Below, piece after piece: positions 41,279 to 51,005 of a DNA stretch of 64,000 nucleotides. The notes beneath the pieces were generated by a model, which ran no database searches, had not been told where the DNA came from, and saw only the letters and a program-made list of their open reading frames with translations. Position numbers and translations under genes: made by a program. The stretch is from Deltaproteobacteria bacterium (lineage in GTDB: Bacteria > Desulfobacterota > Desulfobulbia > Desulfobulbales > JAGXFP01): contig JAGVGT010000021.1 of assembly GCA_020056965.1 (NCBI GenBank), positions 132,442 through 196,441 on the forward strand, written 5' to 3'. Within the stretch, counting starts at the first letter, position 1; every line of letters begins with the position of its first letter.

Positions 41279-42358
41279 ATGCTTTATTATCTGCTCTATC
41301 CCCTGCACGGCCTGATTCCCGGCTTAAACGTCTTCCGCTACATCACCTTCCGGGCCATCGGTGCGGCGCTGACCGCCTTTTTGATTTTGCTGTACGTCGC
41401 CCCGCCCTTTATCGCCTTCTTAAAGAGGATGCAGATCGGCCAGGTGATCAGGAGCGATGGGCCGGCCAGCCATTTCAGCAAGCAGGGGGTGCCGACCATG
41501 GGTGGTCTGCTGATCCTGTTGGCGGTGACCTTCAGTACCCTGCTCTGGGTTGAATTGGATAATCGTTATGTCTGGATCCTCCTGGGGGTGACCCTCTGGT
41601 ATGGCGGCATCGGCGCTTATGACGACTACCGCAAGATCAAGAAAAAGAACAGCGCCGGGCTCTCGGGCCGGGGCAAGATCTTTTTCCAGGTCATGGGGGC
41701 TGCCATTGCCGGGGCGGCGCTCTTCTCGGTGCCCTATTTTGACACTCACCTGAGCTTCCCCTTCCTGAAAAACGTCAGACCGGACCTGGGCTCCTGGTAC
41801 ATGCTTTTTGCTCTGCTGGTGGTGGTGGGGGCCTCTAATGCCGTCAACCTGACCGACGGTCTGGACGGTCTGGCCTCCGGACCCACGGTCATCTCCGGTA
41901 GCGTTTATCTGCTCTTCTCATATCTGGCCGGACATGCCGGCTTGGCTTCCTATCTGCAAATTCCCTATGTGCAGGGGGCCGGTGAGGTCGCGGTCTTTTG
42001 CGGCGCCCTAGTCGGGGCCTGCCTGGGTTTTCTCTGGTATAACGCCTTTCCGGCCCAGGTCTTCATGGGGGACGTCGGCTCCCTCTCCATCGGGGCCGCT
42101 TTGGGTACCGTGGCGATCATCATCAAGCAGGAGATCCTCCTGGCCATCGTTGGCGGCATCTTCGTGATGGAGGCGTTGTCGGTGATCATTCAGGTCGGCT
42201 ACTTCAAGATCAGTGGCGGCAAGAGGGTTTTTCTGATGGCCCCCTTCCATCATCATTTCGAGAAGAAGGGCTGGCAGGAACCGAAGGTGGTGGTGCGTTT
42301 CTGGATCATCTCCATTGTCCTGGGCCTGGTGGCCCTGGCCACCTTGAAACTGCGGTAG
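41279..42358 (+). CDS. mraY: Phospho-MurNAc-pentapeptide transferase MraY
   Basis: A 359-residue, about ten-helix membrane enzyme that makes lipid I from UDP-MurNAc-pentapeptide and undecaprenyl phosphate. Motifs: [32 protein letters not shown] (catalytic Asp pair), [25 protein letters not shown] and [29 protein letters not shown] precedes the ATG. Confidence 0.98.
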   Translation: MLYYLLYPLHGLIPGLNVFRYITFRAIGAALTAFLILLYVAPPFIAFLKRMQIGQVIRSDGPASHFSKQGVPTMGGLLILLAVTFSTLLWVELDNRYVWILLGVTLWYGGIGAYDDYRKIKKKNSAGLSGRGKIFFQVMGAAIAGAALFSVPYFDTHLSFPFLKNVRPDLGSWYMLFALLVVVGASNAVNLTDGLDGLASGPTVISGSVYLLFSYLAGHAGLASYLQIPYVQGAGEVAVFCGALVGACLGFLWYNAFPAQVFMGDVGSLSIGAALGTVAIIIKQEILLAIVGGIFVMEALSVIIQVGYFKISGGKRVFLMAPFHHHFEKKGWQEPKVVVRFWIISIVLGLVALATLKLR

Positions 42359-42365
42359 GATCGAG

Positions 42366-43772
42366 ATGGACGCGCGGGAGATAATCGCCGGTCTTAACCC
42401 CGCCAGCCGGGTGGTGGTGGTCGGTCTGGGGCGGTCGGGCCTGGCGGCGGTGCGCCTGCTTAAGAAGATGGGCGTGCAAGTTAGCGTTTCCGAGGCCACC
42501 CCCCGCGAAAAGCTCGACCCGGAAAGCCTGGCCTGGTTGGCAACGCACGGGGTGAGCGTTGAATGCGGCGGCCACAGCAAGGAACTTTTGGCTGGAGCCG
42601 ACCTGATCGTGGTCAGCCCTGGCGTACCCTTGAATCTTCCCCCGCTGCGGGCAGCGGCGGCGGCCGGGGTGGCGGTGCTGGGCGAAATGGCCCTGGCCTG
42701 CGGACTGGTGGAGACCCCGGTGGTGGCCATCACCGGCACCAACGGCAAGAGCACGGTGACCGAGTTGGTGGGGGCGATCTTCCGGGCTGCCGAGAAGCGG
42801 GTTTTCGTGGGTGGCAATCTGGGCACCCCTTTGAGTGAATATCTGCTCGGGGAGCAGGATTGCGAGGCGTTGATCCTGGAGGTCAGCAGTTTTCAGCTCG
42901 ATACGGCCCCCGGTTTTGCGCCGGCGGTGGCGGTGTTGCTCAACATCAGCCCCGATCATCTGGACCGCTATCTTGATTACGAGGCCTATGCGACCTCCAA
43001 GTTCTCGATATTTGCTGGCCAGAAAGCCAGCAGCGCGGCCATCCTTAACCGGGACGACCCGGAGTTGATGCAGAGATTGGCCGGATATCCGGTGGTGGCC
43101 CGGCAGTTTTTCTTTGGTGAGGCCGCGGGCGGGGCGGTCCGCGGCGCGACGATTGCCGGCAGCGAGATCGTGGTTAGTGGCCTGGGTTCCGGTGCTCCGG
43201 AGAAATACTCCCTGGCCGGTACCGATCTGGGCCAGGAACCCAATATTCACAACGCGGCCGCCGCTATCCTGGCGGCCCGCTTGCTAGGCTGTCCGGTTGC
43301 GGTGGTGCGCCAGGCCCTGGCCGGTTTCCGGTTGCTCAACCATCGGCTGGCCTTGGTCGCCGAGATTGCCGGGGTCCAGTACTTTGACGACTCCAAGGCC
43401 ACCAATATCGGGGCGGTGGCGGCGGCCTTGGCCGGGATGACTCGCCCCGTGGTCTTGATCGGCGGCGGCCGCGACAAGGGCGGCGATTACGGCCTGCTGC
43501 ACGAAATCGTGCGCGCCAGGGTCAAGGGCATGGTTCTGATCGGCGAGGCCCGGGAGAAGATGGCCGCCAGTTTTGCCCAATTGACCAAGGTGGAGTTGGC
43601 GACGAGTCTAGCGGAGGCGGTGCTGCTGGCCAGTAAAATGGCTAGGGCGGGTGATGCGGTTTTGCTGTCGCCGGCCTGCGCCAGTTTCGATATGTTCAGC
43701 GGCTATGGCCAGCGGGGCCGGGTGTTCCGGGAGGCCGTGGCGGCGCTGGCTAATCAGGGGGAGGCAAAGTAG
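42366..43772 (+). CDS. murD: UDP-MurNAc-L-Ala--D-Glu ligase MurD
   Basis: Adds D-glutamate to UDP-MurNAc-L-Ala. A 468-residue protein: VVGLGRSGLAAVRLL, P-loop ITGTNGKSTVTELVG, EVSSFQLDTAPGFAP, NHRLALVAEIAGVQYFDDSKATN and LSPACASFDMFSGYGQRG, all signature MurD segments. It begins seven bases after mraY. In most clusters of this type ftsW follows; here it does not. Confidence 0.97.
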   Translation: MDAREIIAGLNPASRVVVVGLGRSGLAAVRLLKKMGVQVSVSEATPREKLDPESLAWLATHGVSVECGGHSKELLAGADLIVVSPGVPLNLPPLRAAAAAGVAVLGEMALACGLVETPVVAITGTNGKSTVTELVGAIFRAAEKRVFVGGNLGTPLSEYLLGEQDCEALILEVSSFQLDTAPGFAPAVAVLLNISPDHLDRYLDYEAYATSKFSIFAGQKASSAAILNRDDPELMQRLAGYPVVARQFFFGEAAGGAVRGATIAGSEIVVSGLGSGAPEKYSLAGTDLGQEPNIHNAAAAILAARLLGCPVAVVRQALAGFRLLNHRLALVAEIAGVQYFDDSKATNIGAVAAALAGMTRPVVLIGGGRDKGGDYGLLHEIVRARVKGMVLIGEAREKMAASFAQLTKVELATSLAEAVLLASKMARAGDAVLLSPACASFDMFSGYGQRGRVFREAVAALANQGEAK

Positions 43773-43776
43773 AGCC

Positions 43777-43995
43777 ATGGCGGGAATTTGCTGCATTTGT
43801 CGCAAGTCGATCCGGGTCGGGCGGCCGGTGGCGAAACGGGTGGTGGCCAGTTTCACCCTTAGCCACTATGGCCTTTGCCCGACCTGTATGGGCCGGACCC
43901 GGGCAGATATTGCCAGAATTTACAACCTGGCTGTGGTCGGGCCGGGTGCGAGTGTGGTCAACCCAGGAGCGGTTGGAAAGGGTTCGCAAGTATGA
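43777..43995 (+). CDS. Small Cys-rich protein in the ftsW position
   Basis: A 72-residue ORF between murD (four bases away) and murG. It begins MAGICCICRKSI and has a second pair CPTCMGRTRADIARIY, so CCxxC ... CPTC could form a zinc or Fe-S knuckle. No membrane helix. Its stop overlaps the murG start as ATGA, the same coupling seen throughout the cluster, which argues that it is translated. It resembles no FtsW fragment. Family not recognised; function unknown. Confidence 0.65.
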   Translation: MAGICCICRKSIRVGRPVAKRVVASFTLSHYGLCPTCMGRTRADIARIYNLAVVGPGASVVNPGAVGKGSQV

Positions 43996-45104
43996 CCAGG
44001 GACGGAAGCACCGGCATCAGGCTGGTGATCACCGGTGGCGGCACCGGCGGCCACCTCTTTCCCGGGGTGGCGGTGGCCGAAGCGGTCCTGGCCGGGTGGC
44101 CGGGCAGCCAGGTGCTGTTCATCGGCACCGACCGGCAGGTGGACAGCCAGGTCTTGGGAAACCGTCCCTTTGCCGCCACCTCGATCCGCTGTCAGGGGCT
44201 GAAGGGGCGCAGTCTGGCCGGGAGAATTGGTGCCCTCTGGCAGTTGCCCCAGGCGGTCTGGAGTGCCGCACGAATTTTGAAGAAATTCCGCCCTGACCTG
44301 GTTCTGGGGGTGGGCGGTTATGTGACCGGCCCGGTGCTGTTGGCGGCCCGGTTACTGGGCATCCCGACCAGCATCCACGAGCAGAACTCCGTGCCTGGCC
44401 TGGCCAACCGCTGGCTCGGTAAGATTGTGGGGCGGATTTTTTTGTCGTTGCCCGGCAGCGAGAAATACTTCCCGGTCGGGCGCACCACGCTTACCGGGAA
44501 CCCGGTTCGGGCTGAAATTCTGGCCGCCGCCGGCCAGGAACGCACAGTGGGCAAGGGCGATGGCCTTACCCTCTTGGTGCTGGGCGGCAGCCAGGGGGCT
44601 CATCGTCTCAACCTCCTGGTGGCCGAGGGGCTTGGGCTCCGGAAAAACCAACTTCCCCATGGCTTCCGGGTTATCCATCAGACCGGCCGCCAGGATGAAG
44701 AACTGGTCCGCGAACTGTACCGGCAGAGCGGGGTTAATGCTCAGGTCAGTGGTTTTATAACTGACATGGCCGGGGTCTATCTCCAGGCCGATTTGCTGGT
44801 TTCAAGGGCTGGGGCCACCAGTCTGGCTGAACTCTGTGTGATGGGGCGACCGGCCATTCTGGTCCCCTATCCTTACGCGGCCGACAACCACCAGGAGTAC
44901 AATGCCCGGCAGGTGGTGGAGCGGGGAGGGGCGCTGCTCTGCAAGGAGTCCGAGCTCACCGGTGAGCTACTGGCCGAGACGATCATCACCCTGCTTAACG
45001 ACCCGTCACGATTGCACCAGATGGGTGAACGGGCCCGCGAGGCGGCTGTGCCGGCGGCGACCGAAAACATCGTCCGGGAATGTCTGACGCTGATTAAGGT
45101 TTGA
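43992..45104 (+). CDS. murG: UDP-GlcNAc:lipid I GlcNAc transferase MurG
   Basis: A 370-residue GT28 glycosyltransferase that turns lipid I into lipid II at the inner face of the membrane. Motifs: [62 protein letters not shown] and [23 protein letters not shown] 43992 overlaps the preceding small ORF; a longer frame to 43875 lies entirely within that ORF. Confidence 0.97.
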   Translation: MTRDGSTGIRLVITGGGTGGHLFPGVAVAEAVLAGWPGSQVLFIGTDRQVDSQVLGNRPFAATSIRCQGLKGRSLAGRIGALWQLPQAVWSAARILKKFRPDLVLGVGGYVTGPVLLAARLLGIPTSIHEQNSVPGLANRWLGKIVGRIFLSLPGSEKYFPVGRTTLTGNPVRAEILAAAGQERTVGKGDGLTLLVLGGSQGAHRLNLLVAEGLGLRKNQLPHGFRVIHQTGRQDEELVRELYRQSGVNAQVSGFITDMAGVYLQADLLVSRAGATSLAELCVMGRPAILVPYPYAADNHQEYNARQVVERGGALLCKESELTGELLAETIITLLNDPSRLHQMGERAREAAVPAATENIVRECLTLIKV

Positions 45105-45126
45105 ACGAAAAAAAGGACGGAGAACC

Positions 45127-46512
45127 ATGTATAAGAAACGGGCCAAGAACATCCATTTTGTCGGGATCGGCGGGATCGGGATGAGCGGGATTGCCGAGGT
45201 TCTCCTTAACCTGGGTTACCGGGTCAGCGGTTCCGACCTGCGGGACACTGAGATCACCCGACGCTTGGCCGCCATGGGCGGGGTTGTGCATGTCGGGCAC
45301 CAGGCCGAATGGGTCGCGGATGCGCATGTGGTGGTGACCTCCACGGCGGTGCGACCGGACAACCCCGAGGTGCTGGCCGCTCATGTAGCCCATATCCCGG
45401 TGATCCCCAGAGCCGAAATGCTGGCCGAGTTGATGCGCTTAAGCCGCTTCGGCATCGCCATTGCCGGTAGCCACGGAAAGACCTCGACCACCTCGATGGT
45501 CGGCTGGTTATTGGCCCAGGCCAAGCTTGACCCCACCGTCATTATCGGCGGCAAGGTCAACGCCCTGGGGAGCAATGCCAAGCTGGGCAGCGGCGAGTTT
45601 CTGGTCGCCGAGGCCGACGAAAGCGATGGCTCTTTCCTGAAACTGTCGCCGGTCTTGGAGGTGGTGACCAACATCGACCTGGAGCATCTCGATCACTATC
45701 GGGACCTGGAAGAAATCTGTGAAACCTTCCTGGAATTTATCGGCAAGCTGCCTTTTTACGGGGCAGCCATTGTCTGTCTCGACGACCCCCGGATTGTCGA
45801 GTTGCTGCCGAGGATCAAGAAGCGGATCATCACCTATGGCTTGAGCGCTCAGGCGGAAATTCAGGCCCGTGATGTCCAGATGGCTGGATTGAATTCGAGT
45901 TATGAATTGTGGCGCGATAATCAGCCGCTGGGCCGGATCACCTTGGCCCAGCCGGGTATACACAATGTCCAGAATTCCCTGGCGGCTGTGGCGGTCGGGC
46001 TGGAATTGGATATTGACTTCCCGGTGATTGCGGCGGCGCTGGCTAGCTTTTCCGGGGTGCAGCGGCGCCTGCAGATCAAGGGCGAGGCGGGTGGGATCAT
46101 CGTGGTTGACGACTACGGCCACCATCCCACCGAGATTCGGGCCACCCTGGCGGCCTTGCGGGGGGCCTGGCCCAAACGGCGGTTGGTGGTGATGTTTCAG
46201 CCCCACCGATACAGTCGCACCCAGGGGCTGTTCAAGGAATTCTGTTCGGCCTTTCATGAGGCCGACATCCTGTTTATGACCGAGATTTACGCCGCCAGCG
46301 AGAGCCCCATCGAGGGGGTGAGCGGCGAGGCCCTGCTTCTGGGTGCCCGCCAGCATGGCCAGCGGCAGACCCATTTCGTGGCCGAGGTCGAGGCCCTGCC
46401 GGCGGCGGTGTTGCCTCTGTTGCAAGCAGGGGATGTGGTGCTGAGCCTGGGGGCTGGCAATATTGTCAGGGCCGGTGAGATGTTGCTGCAAAAAATTCAG
46501 GCCCGGACCTAA
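45127..46512 (+). CDS. murC: UDP-MurNAc--L-Ala ligase MurC
   Basis: First Mur ligase, adding L-Ala to UDP-MurNAc. A 461-residue protein: [20 protein letters not shown]-loop [43 protein letters not shown] and [29 protein letters not shown] precedes ATG 45127. Confidence 0.98.
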   Translation: MYKKRAKNIHFVGIGGIGMSGIAEVLLNLGYRVSGSDLRDTEITRRLAAMGGVVHVGHQAEWVADAHVVVTSTAVRPDNPEVLAAHVAHIPVIPRAEMLAELMRLSRFGIAIAGSHGKTSTTSMVGWLLAQAKLDPTVIIGGKVNALGSNAKLGSGEFLVAEADESDGSFLKLSPVLEVVTNIDLEHLDHYRDLEEICETFLEFIGKLPFYGAAIVCLDDPRIVELLPRIKKRIITYGLSAQAEIQARDVQMAGLNSSYELWRDNQPLGRITLAQPGIHNVQNSLAAVAVGLELDIDFPVIAAALASFSGVQRRLQIKGEAGGIIVVDDYGHHPTEIRATLAALRGAWPKRRLVVMFQPHRYSRTQGLFKEFCSAFHEADILFMTEIYAASESPIEGVSGEALLLGARQHGQRQTHFVAEVEALPAAVLPLLQAGDVVLSLGAGNIVRAGEMLLQKIQART

Positions 46513-46528
46513 GGGGCGGGTGGCGGTT

Positions 46529-47479
46529 ATGAGCGTTTCCGACCGTCAACTGCGCGAACTGCTCGGCCGCTGTTGGGCCGGGCCGGTGGCCTGGGATGAG
46601 CCGCTGGCCAAATGGTCGTCGCTGCGGGTTGGCGGCCCGGCCCAGGCCCTGGTCAAGCCCGGTAGCAGCGAAGCAGTGCAGCGACTGCTCATGGGTTGTG
46701 AGTCGGTGGGACTCCCGTGGCTGGTGATCGGTGGCGGTACTAACCTGTTAGTAGCCGAGGCGGGTTTCCCGGGGTTGGTGTTGGTCCTGGGGCGGGAATT
46801 TGGCGCCATCAGTGAATGCGGCATTGACCAGGATGGACGGTGTCTGGTAGAGGTGGAAGCCGGTTGCAGTCTCGCCCGGCTCTTGGGCTGGTCTCAGCGC
46901 CGGGGCTTAAGCGGTCTGGAATTTTCGGTCGGCATTCCGGGCAGTGTCGGCGGGGCCGTGGTCATGAATGCCGGGGCCTGGGGACGGGAAATCAAGGATG
47001 TCCTGGCGGGCTTGCAGTTGTTGCTGCCCGGGGGAGTTATGGAGCGCCGGGATAGTCAGGCGCGGGAGTTTTCCTATCGACGCTGGTCCGGCCCGGCTGG
47101 AGCCTTGGTGCTGAGCGCGACCTTTGCCCTCACCCCCGCTGATCCGCTCGGGATCAAAGCGCTCTGTCGCGAGTATCTGCGGGGTCGCCAGGTCAAACAA
47201 CCGCGCGGGGTGGCCAGCGCTGGTTCTTTTTTCAAGAATCCCCCCGGTGATTATGCCGGTCGTCTGATCGAAGCGGCCGGTTTGAAGGGGTTGACGGTGG
47301 GCGGGGCCACGGTTTCTCCGGTCCATGCCAACTTCCTGGTCAACACCGGGGTGGCCACGGCGGCGGAGATGTTGGCCTTGATGCGCTTGGTGCAGGGAAA
47401 GGTCATGGCCAAGTACGGTATTTGGCTGGAACCGGAGGTCCGGATTGTCGGTGAATCCGGCCGGCCGGTGGAGAGTTGA
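46529..47479 (+). CDS. murB: UDP-N-acetylenolpyruvoylglucosamine reductase MurB
   Basis: A 316-residue FAD/NADPH enzyme making UDP-MurNAc. Motifs: SSLRVGGPAQALVKP, IGGGTNLLVAEAGFPG, FSVGIPGSVGGAVVMNAGA, the catalytic-Ser segment SAGSFFKNPPGDYAGRLIE, and GGATVSPVHANFLVN (type IIa arrangement). Start set at ATG 46529, 16 bases after murC; the frame extends back into murC without homology. Confidence 0.95.
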   Translation: MSVSDRQLRELLGRCWAGPVAWDEPLAKWSSLRVGGPAQALVKPGSSEAVQRLLMGCESVGLPWLVIGGGTNLLVAEAGFPGLVLVLGREFGAISECGIDQDGRCLVEVEAGCSLARLLGWSQRRGLSGLEFSVGIPGSVGGAVVMNAGAWGREIKDVLAGLQLLLPGGVMERRDSQAREFSYRRWSGPAGALVLSATFALTPADPLGIKALCREYLRGRQVKQPRGVASAGSFFKNPPGDYAGRLIEAAGLKGLTVGGATVSPVHANFLVNTGVATAAEMLALMRLVQGKVMAKYGIWLEPEVRIVGESGRPVES

Positions 47480-47480
47480 G

Positions 47481-48293
47481 ATGTCCAGGCAATACGGGAA
47501 CAGACGATATCAACCCCAGCGCGGTGACTACCGGTCATCCGGCGCTTTTCAGTGGCTGGGGCCGCTGCTCGGGGTGATTCTGGCGCTGCTGATGCTGGTC
47601 GCTTTGGGCTTTGTCGCCTATCAGGGCCTGAGTCGGAGCGATTTCTTTCAGATCACCGCGATCAATATCGAGGGGTGTAACCGAGTCAGCAAGGAGCGGA
47701 TTTTGGAGTGGAGCGGGGTGGATATCCACTCCAATTTGGCGGCGCTCTCGGTCAAGGAGGTCAAGGCCAGGGTGGAAAGCCAGGGGTGGGTGGAGGCGGC
47801 CGAGGTTCGGCGCGAGTGGCCCAATCGGTTGTTTATCGGGATCAAAGAGAGGGTGCCGGTGGCGATGCTTAATCGGGGCGGGCGGTTGATCTACCTTGAG
47901 CGCAACGGTCAGGCTTTTGCGGCGGTAGAGTCCTCCGACGATCTTGATTTTCCGGTAATTTCCGGTTTCTCCGGCGAGCCTGGCGGCAGCGGCGAGAATC
48001 AGCCCGGATTTCGGGAGGCCCTGCAGTTTCTACAGTATGCCGCCCGTGGTAACCGTAATCTGCCGGTCCAGAATATTTCGGAAATAAATATCGGCGGCGG
48101 CGACGAGTTGGTGGTTTTTCTGTTGAGCCGACCCTTTCCGATCCGGCTAGGCCGGGGCGACATGAAAAACAAATATGAGCGGCTTTCCGCCGTGCTCGGT
48201 GGTATTTACAAGCGCCGTGAATTTACCGGGGTTAGTTATATAGATGTCACCTACCGCGACAATCAGGTGCTGGTGGGATTGACTGACGGATAA
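47481..48293 (+). CDS. ftsQ: Cell division protein FtsQ
   Basis: A 270-residue bitopic protein: basic cytoplasmic N-terminus, transmembrane helix at about residues 25-48 (LLGVILALLMLVALGFVAYQ), POTRA domain (FQITAINIEGCNRVSKERIL, WVEAAEVRREWPNRLFIGIKERVPVA region) and a beta domain ending YIDVTYRDNQVLVG. It links FtsL/FtsB to FtsA/FtsZ. ATG 47481 follows GGAGAG, one base after the murB stop. Confidence 0.93.
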   Translation: MSRQYGNRRYQPQRGDYRSSGAFQWLGPLLGVILALLMLVALGFVAYQGLSRSDFFQITAINIEGCNRVSKERILEWSGVDIHSNLAALSVKEVKARVESQGWVEAAEVRREWPNRLFIGIKERVPVAMLNRGGRLIYLERNGQAFAAVESSDDLDFPVISGFSGEPGGSGENQPGFREALQFLQYAARGNRNLPVQNISEINIGGGDELVVFLLSRPFPIRLGRGDMKNKYERLSAVLGGIYKRREFTGVSYIDVTYRDNQVLVGLTDG

Positions 48294-48324
48294 ACATGGT
48301 GGCCGGGTGAACCGGTCTTTAGGA

Positions 48325-48421
48325 GCCGTTCGAAAATAACTTGTGCTATCCAGGTCCTTCCCTTGCGGCTCCTTATGCCGCCTGGCTATCCGGAATAACC
48401 AGGTTATTAGTTTACAACGGC
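48325..48421. repeat. MITE/REP-like palindromic element between ftsQ and ftsA
   Basis: Nested inverted pairs in register: GCCGTT/AACGGC (outer), AATAAC/GTTATT, TATCCAGG with CCTGGCTAT, and a central GCGGC/GCCGC hairpin. The layered palindrome is about 97 bases long and occupies most of the only long gap in the mur-fts part of the cluster. Confidence 0.6.
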
Positions 48422-48450
48422 ATAGTTTTGCTACTGTTGCGGAGTGGATG

Positions 48451-49671
48451 ATGAAACAAGAAGCGCGGGGAGAACTGATCGTCGGTCTGGATATCGGGAC
48501 GACCAAGATCTGTGTCGTGGTCGGTGAGGTTAATAACGGGCAGGTGTCGGTGATCGGGGTCGGCAACCACCCTTCCGTGGGTTTACGGCGGGGGGTGGTG
48601 ATCAATATTGACAGCACGGTGGAGTCCATCCAGAAGGCGGTGGCGGATGCCGAGGAGATGGCCGGTTGCGAGATTACCCAGGTGTTTGTGGGGATCGCTG
48701 GCAGCCATATCAAGGGCTTTAACAGCCGCGGGCTGGTGCCGGTCCGCGGCAGCGAGATCACTCAGGAGGACATCGACCGGGTGATCGAGGCCGCCAGCGC
48801 CGTCCCCATTCCCACCGACCAGGAGGTGCTGCATGTGCTGCCCCAAGAGTATATGGTCGATGGGCAGGATGGCATCCAGTATCCCCTGGGGATGACCGGG
48901 GTGCGCTTGGAGGTCGATGTCCACATCGTCACCGGCCAGGTGGCGGCGGTGCAGAACATCGTCAAGTGCTGCAACCGGGCCGGCCTGGAGGTTTGCGACG
49001 TGGTCCTCGAGCCCCTGGCCTCGGCGGAGGCGGTCCTGACCCAGGAGGAGATGGAGTTGGGTGTGGGGCTGCTGGATATCGGCGGCGGCACCTCGGATCT
49101 GGCAGTCTTCTCGGAGGGCAGCATCAAACACACCTATGTTCTGGGGGTGGGCGGCCACAATCTTACCAACGATCTCTCCATCGGTTTGCGCACCCCCCAG
49201 AAGGAGGCGGAGATTTTGAAGGAAAAATATGGTTCTGCTCTGGCTGCCATGATCGATAAGGACCAGGCCATCGAGGTGCCCAGTGTCGGCGGCCGTCAGG
49301 CCCGGCGGCTGTCCCGGCGGGTGATGGGCGAGATCCTTGAGCCACGGGTGGAGGAAATGCTCTCGCTGGTCAAGCAGCAGCTGGTCGATTCCTCCCATCT
49401 GGTGGCGATTAACGCCGGGCTGGTGATGACCGGCGGCACCTCGCTCTTGACCAACATGGTTGATCTGGCCGAGCAGATTTTCGATGTGCCGGTGCGGATC
49501 GGTTACCCCCGCAAAGTTGAGGGGATGAGTAACCTGGTTAGCGGTCCGCAGTTCGCCACCGCCATCGGGTTGATTTTTTACGGCATGAAAAACGATGCCC
49601 AGCGCCGGTTACGCAATGATTCTCCGGGTCTCTGGAAGCGGATGAAGGGCTGGTTCGGCGGATCTCGCTAA
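48451..49671 (+). CDS. ftsA: Cell division protein FtsA
   Basis: A 406-residue actin-like protein tethering FtsZ to the membrane. Motifs: IVGLDIGTTKICVVVGEV (phosphate 1), GRLMs-type 1C subdomain (residues about 85-165), LLDIGGGTSDLAVF (phosphate 2), MTGGTSLLTNM (adenosine), and a C-terminal amphipathic helix LWKRMKGWFGGSR. Of two tandem ATGs the second (48451) has the better GGAG spacing. Confidence 0.96.
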   Translation: MKQEARGELIVGLDIGTTKICVVVGEVNNGQVSVIGVGNHPSVGLRRGVVINIDSTVESIQKAVADAEEMAGCEITQVFVGIAGSHIKGFNSRGLVPVRGSEITQEDIDRVIEAASAVPIPTDQEVLHVLPQEYMVDGQDGIQYPLGMTGVRLEVDVHIVTGQVAAVQNIVKCCNRAGLEVCDVVLEPLASAEAVLTQEEMELGVGLLDIGGGTSDLAVFSEGSIKHTYVLGVGGHNLTNDLSIGLRTPQKEAEILKEKYGSALAAMIDKDQAIEVPSVGGRQARRLSRRVMGEILEPRVEEMLSLVKQQLVDSSHLVAINAGLVMTGGTSLLTNMVDLAEQIFDVPVRIGYPRKVEGMSNLVSGPQFATAIGLIFYGMKNDAQRRLRNDSPGLWKRMKGWFGGSR

Positions 49672-49781
49672 AATAGTAGCGAACAGCTGGAAATATTTGC
49701 AGAAAACACTAGAAGACGACGTTGCTTTGCGGTATATCTACGGCATGCTTGCTGCCGTGCCTAAATAATTGAAGAGGCTAT

Positions 49782-50948
49782 ATGTCATTCGAATTCATTA
49801 ACTCCGATTCGCGGGCGGTCATCAAGGTCATCGGCGTGGGCGGGGGTGGCGGCAACGCCATCAATACCATGGCCGGGCAGAACATCCAGGGCGTGGAGTT
49901 CATCGCCGTCAACACCGACGTGCAGGCCCTGGAAAACTCCAAGGCCGACATCCGCCTGCAACTGGGTCCTAAATCCGCCAAGGGGCTGGGCGCCGGCGCC
50001 AATCCGGACCGGGGCCGGGAGGCCGCCGAGGAGAGCATGGAGGAGATCCGCAAGGTGATCGGCCAGTGCGATATGGTTTTCGTTACCTGCGGTTTGGGTG
50101 GCGGCACCGGCACCGGCGCCGCGCCGGTGGTGGCCCGGGCCTGCAAGGAGCTGGGCGCCCTCACTGTGGCGGTGGTCACCAAGCCCTTTTCCTTCGAGGG
50201 CCAGGCCCGGACCAAGAACGCCAACAAGGGTTGGGAGATGCTGAAGAAGCATGTCGATACCATTATCACCGTCCCCAACGACCGGCTGCTGTCAATGTCT
50301 GGTCGGGGGGTTCGTTTCATCGATAGCATGAAGATGGCCGATGACATCCTGGTCCAGGCCGTTAAGGGCATCACCGATACCATCAATTTGCCCGGCTATA
50401 TCAACCCCGACTTCGCCGATGTCCGGGCGATCATGAACGAAATGGGGCCGGCCCTGATGGGCGCCGGACTCGGTTATGGCGATCATCGCGGGGCCGACGC
50501 CGTCAATATGGCCATTGCCAGCCCGCTGCTGCAGGATATCAGCATCGATGGCGCCCGGGGGGTGCTGGTCAATATCTCCTCCCGCGAGGATCTGCTCAGC
50601 ATGGCCGAGGTGACCGAAATCACCAGTATCATCCATGAAGAGGCCCATGACGACGCCAATATTATCCTGGGCGTGACCTTCGACGAGAATCTGGGTGAGG
50701 CCTTGCGGGTGACGGTGGTCGCTACCGGCATCAACATTGAAGATCTTGACTCCCTGCCCGACAAAGTGACTTCGCTGCCCAGGCCGCGCCGGGACGGTTC
50801 TGTGCCCACGCAAGCAGCGGCCGGCAAGGAGCCCACTGCTGCAGAGGGTCGCCAAAACGTGATCCGCAAGCGTAATCCCTTCCTTGATGTTGGTTTTGAC
50901 GAGGATAAGTTGGAGACCCCGACCTTTATCCGCCGGAACGAAAACTGA
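49782..50948 (+). CDS. ftsZ: Cell division GTPase FtsZ
   Basis: A 388-residue tubulin homologue. Motifs: VIGVGGGGGNAINTM, FIAVNTDVQAL, GTPase signature GLGGGTGTGAAPVVA, and NPDFADVRAIMNEMG (T7 loop). After an Ala/Gln-rich linker the C-terminal peptide ETPTFIRRN matches the DxPxFLRR consensus used to bind FtsA. AGAGG precedes ATG 49782. A complete FtsZ indicates that division itself is FtsZ-based here. Confidence 0.98.
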   Translation: MSFEFINSDSRAVIKVIGVGGGGGNAINTMAGQNIQGVEFIAVNTDVQALENSKADIRLQLGPKSAKGLGAGANPDRGREAAEESMEEIRKVIGQCDMVFVTCGLGGGTGTGAAPVVARACKELGALTVAVVTKPFSFEGQARTKNANKGWEMLKKHVDTIITVPNDRLLSMSGRGVRFIDSMKMADDILVQAVKGITDTINLPGYINPDFADVRAIMNEMGPALMGAGLGYGDHRGADAVNMAIASPLLQDISIDGARGVLVNISSREDLLSMAEVTEITSIIHEEAHDDANIILGVTFDENLGEALRVTVVATGINIEDLDSLPDKVTSLPRPRRDGSVPTQAAAGKEPTAAEGRQNVIRKRNPFLDVGFDEDKLETPTFIRRNEN

Positions 50949-50954
50949 GGGTTT

Positions 50955-50977
50955 CCCGCCGACCTGCTGTCGGTGGG
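50955..50977 (+). terminator. Hairpin after ftsZ
   Basis: CCCGCCGAC pairs with GTCGGTGGG (one G-U) around CTGCT, directly after the ftsZ stop codon. No T-run follows, so termination is probably partial. Confidence 0.4.
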
Positions 50978-51005
50978 CTGCCTGTATCCGGATGAAACAT
51001 AAGTA

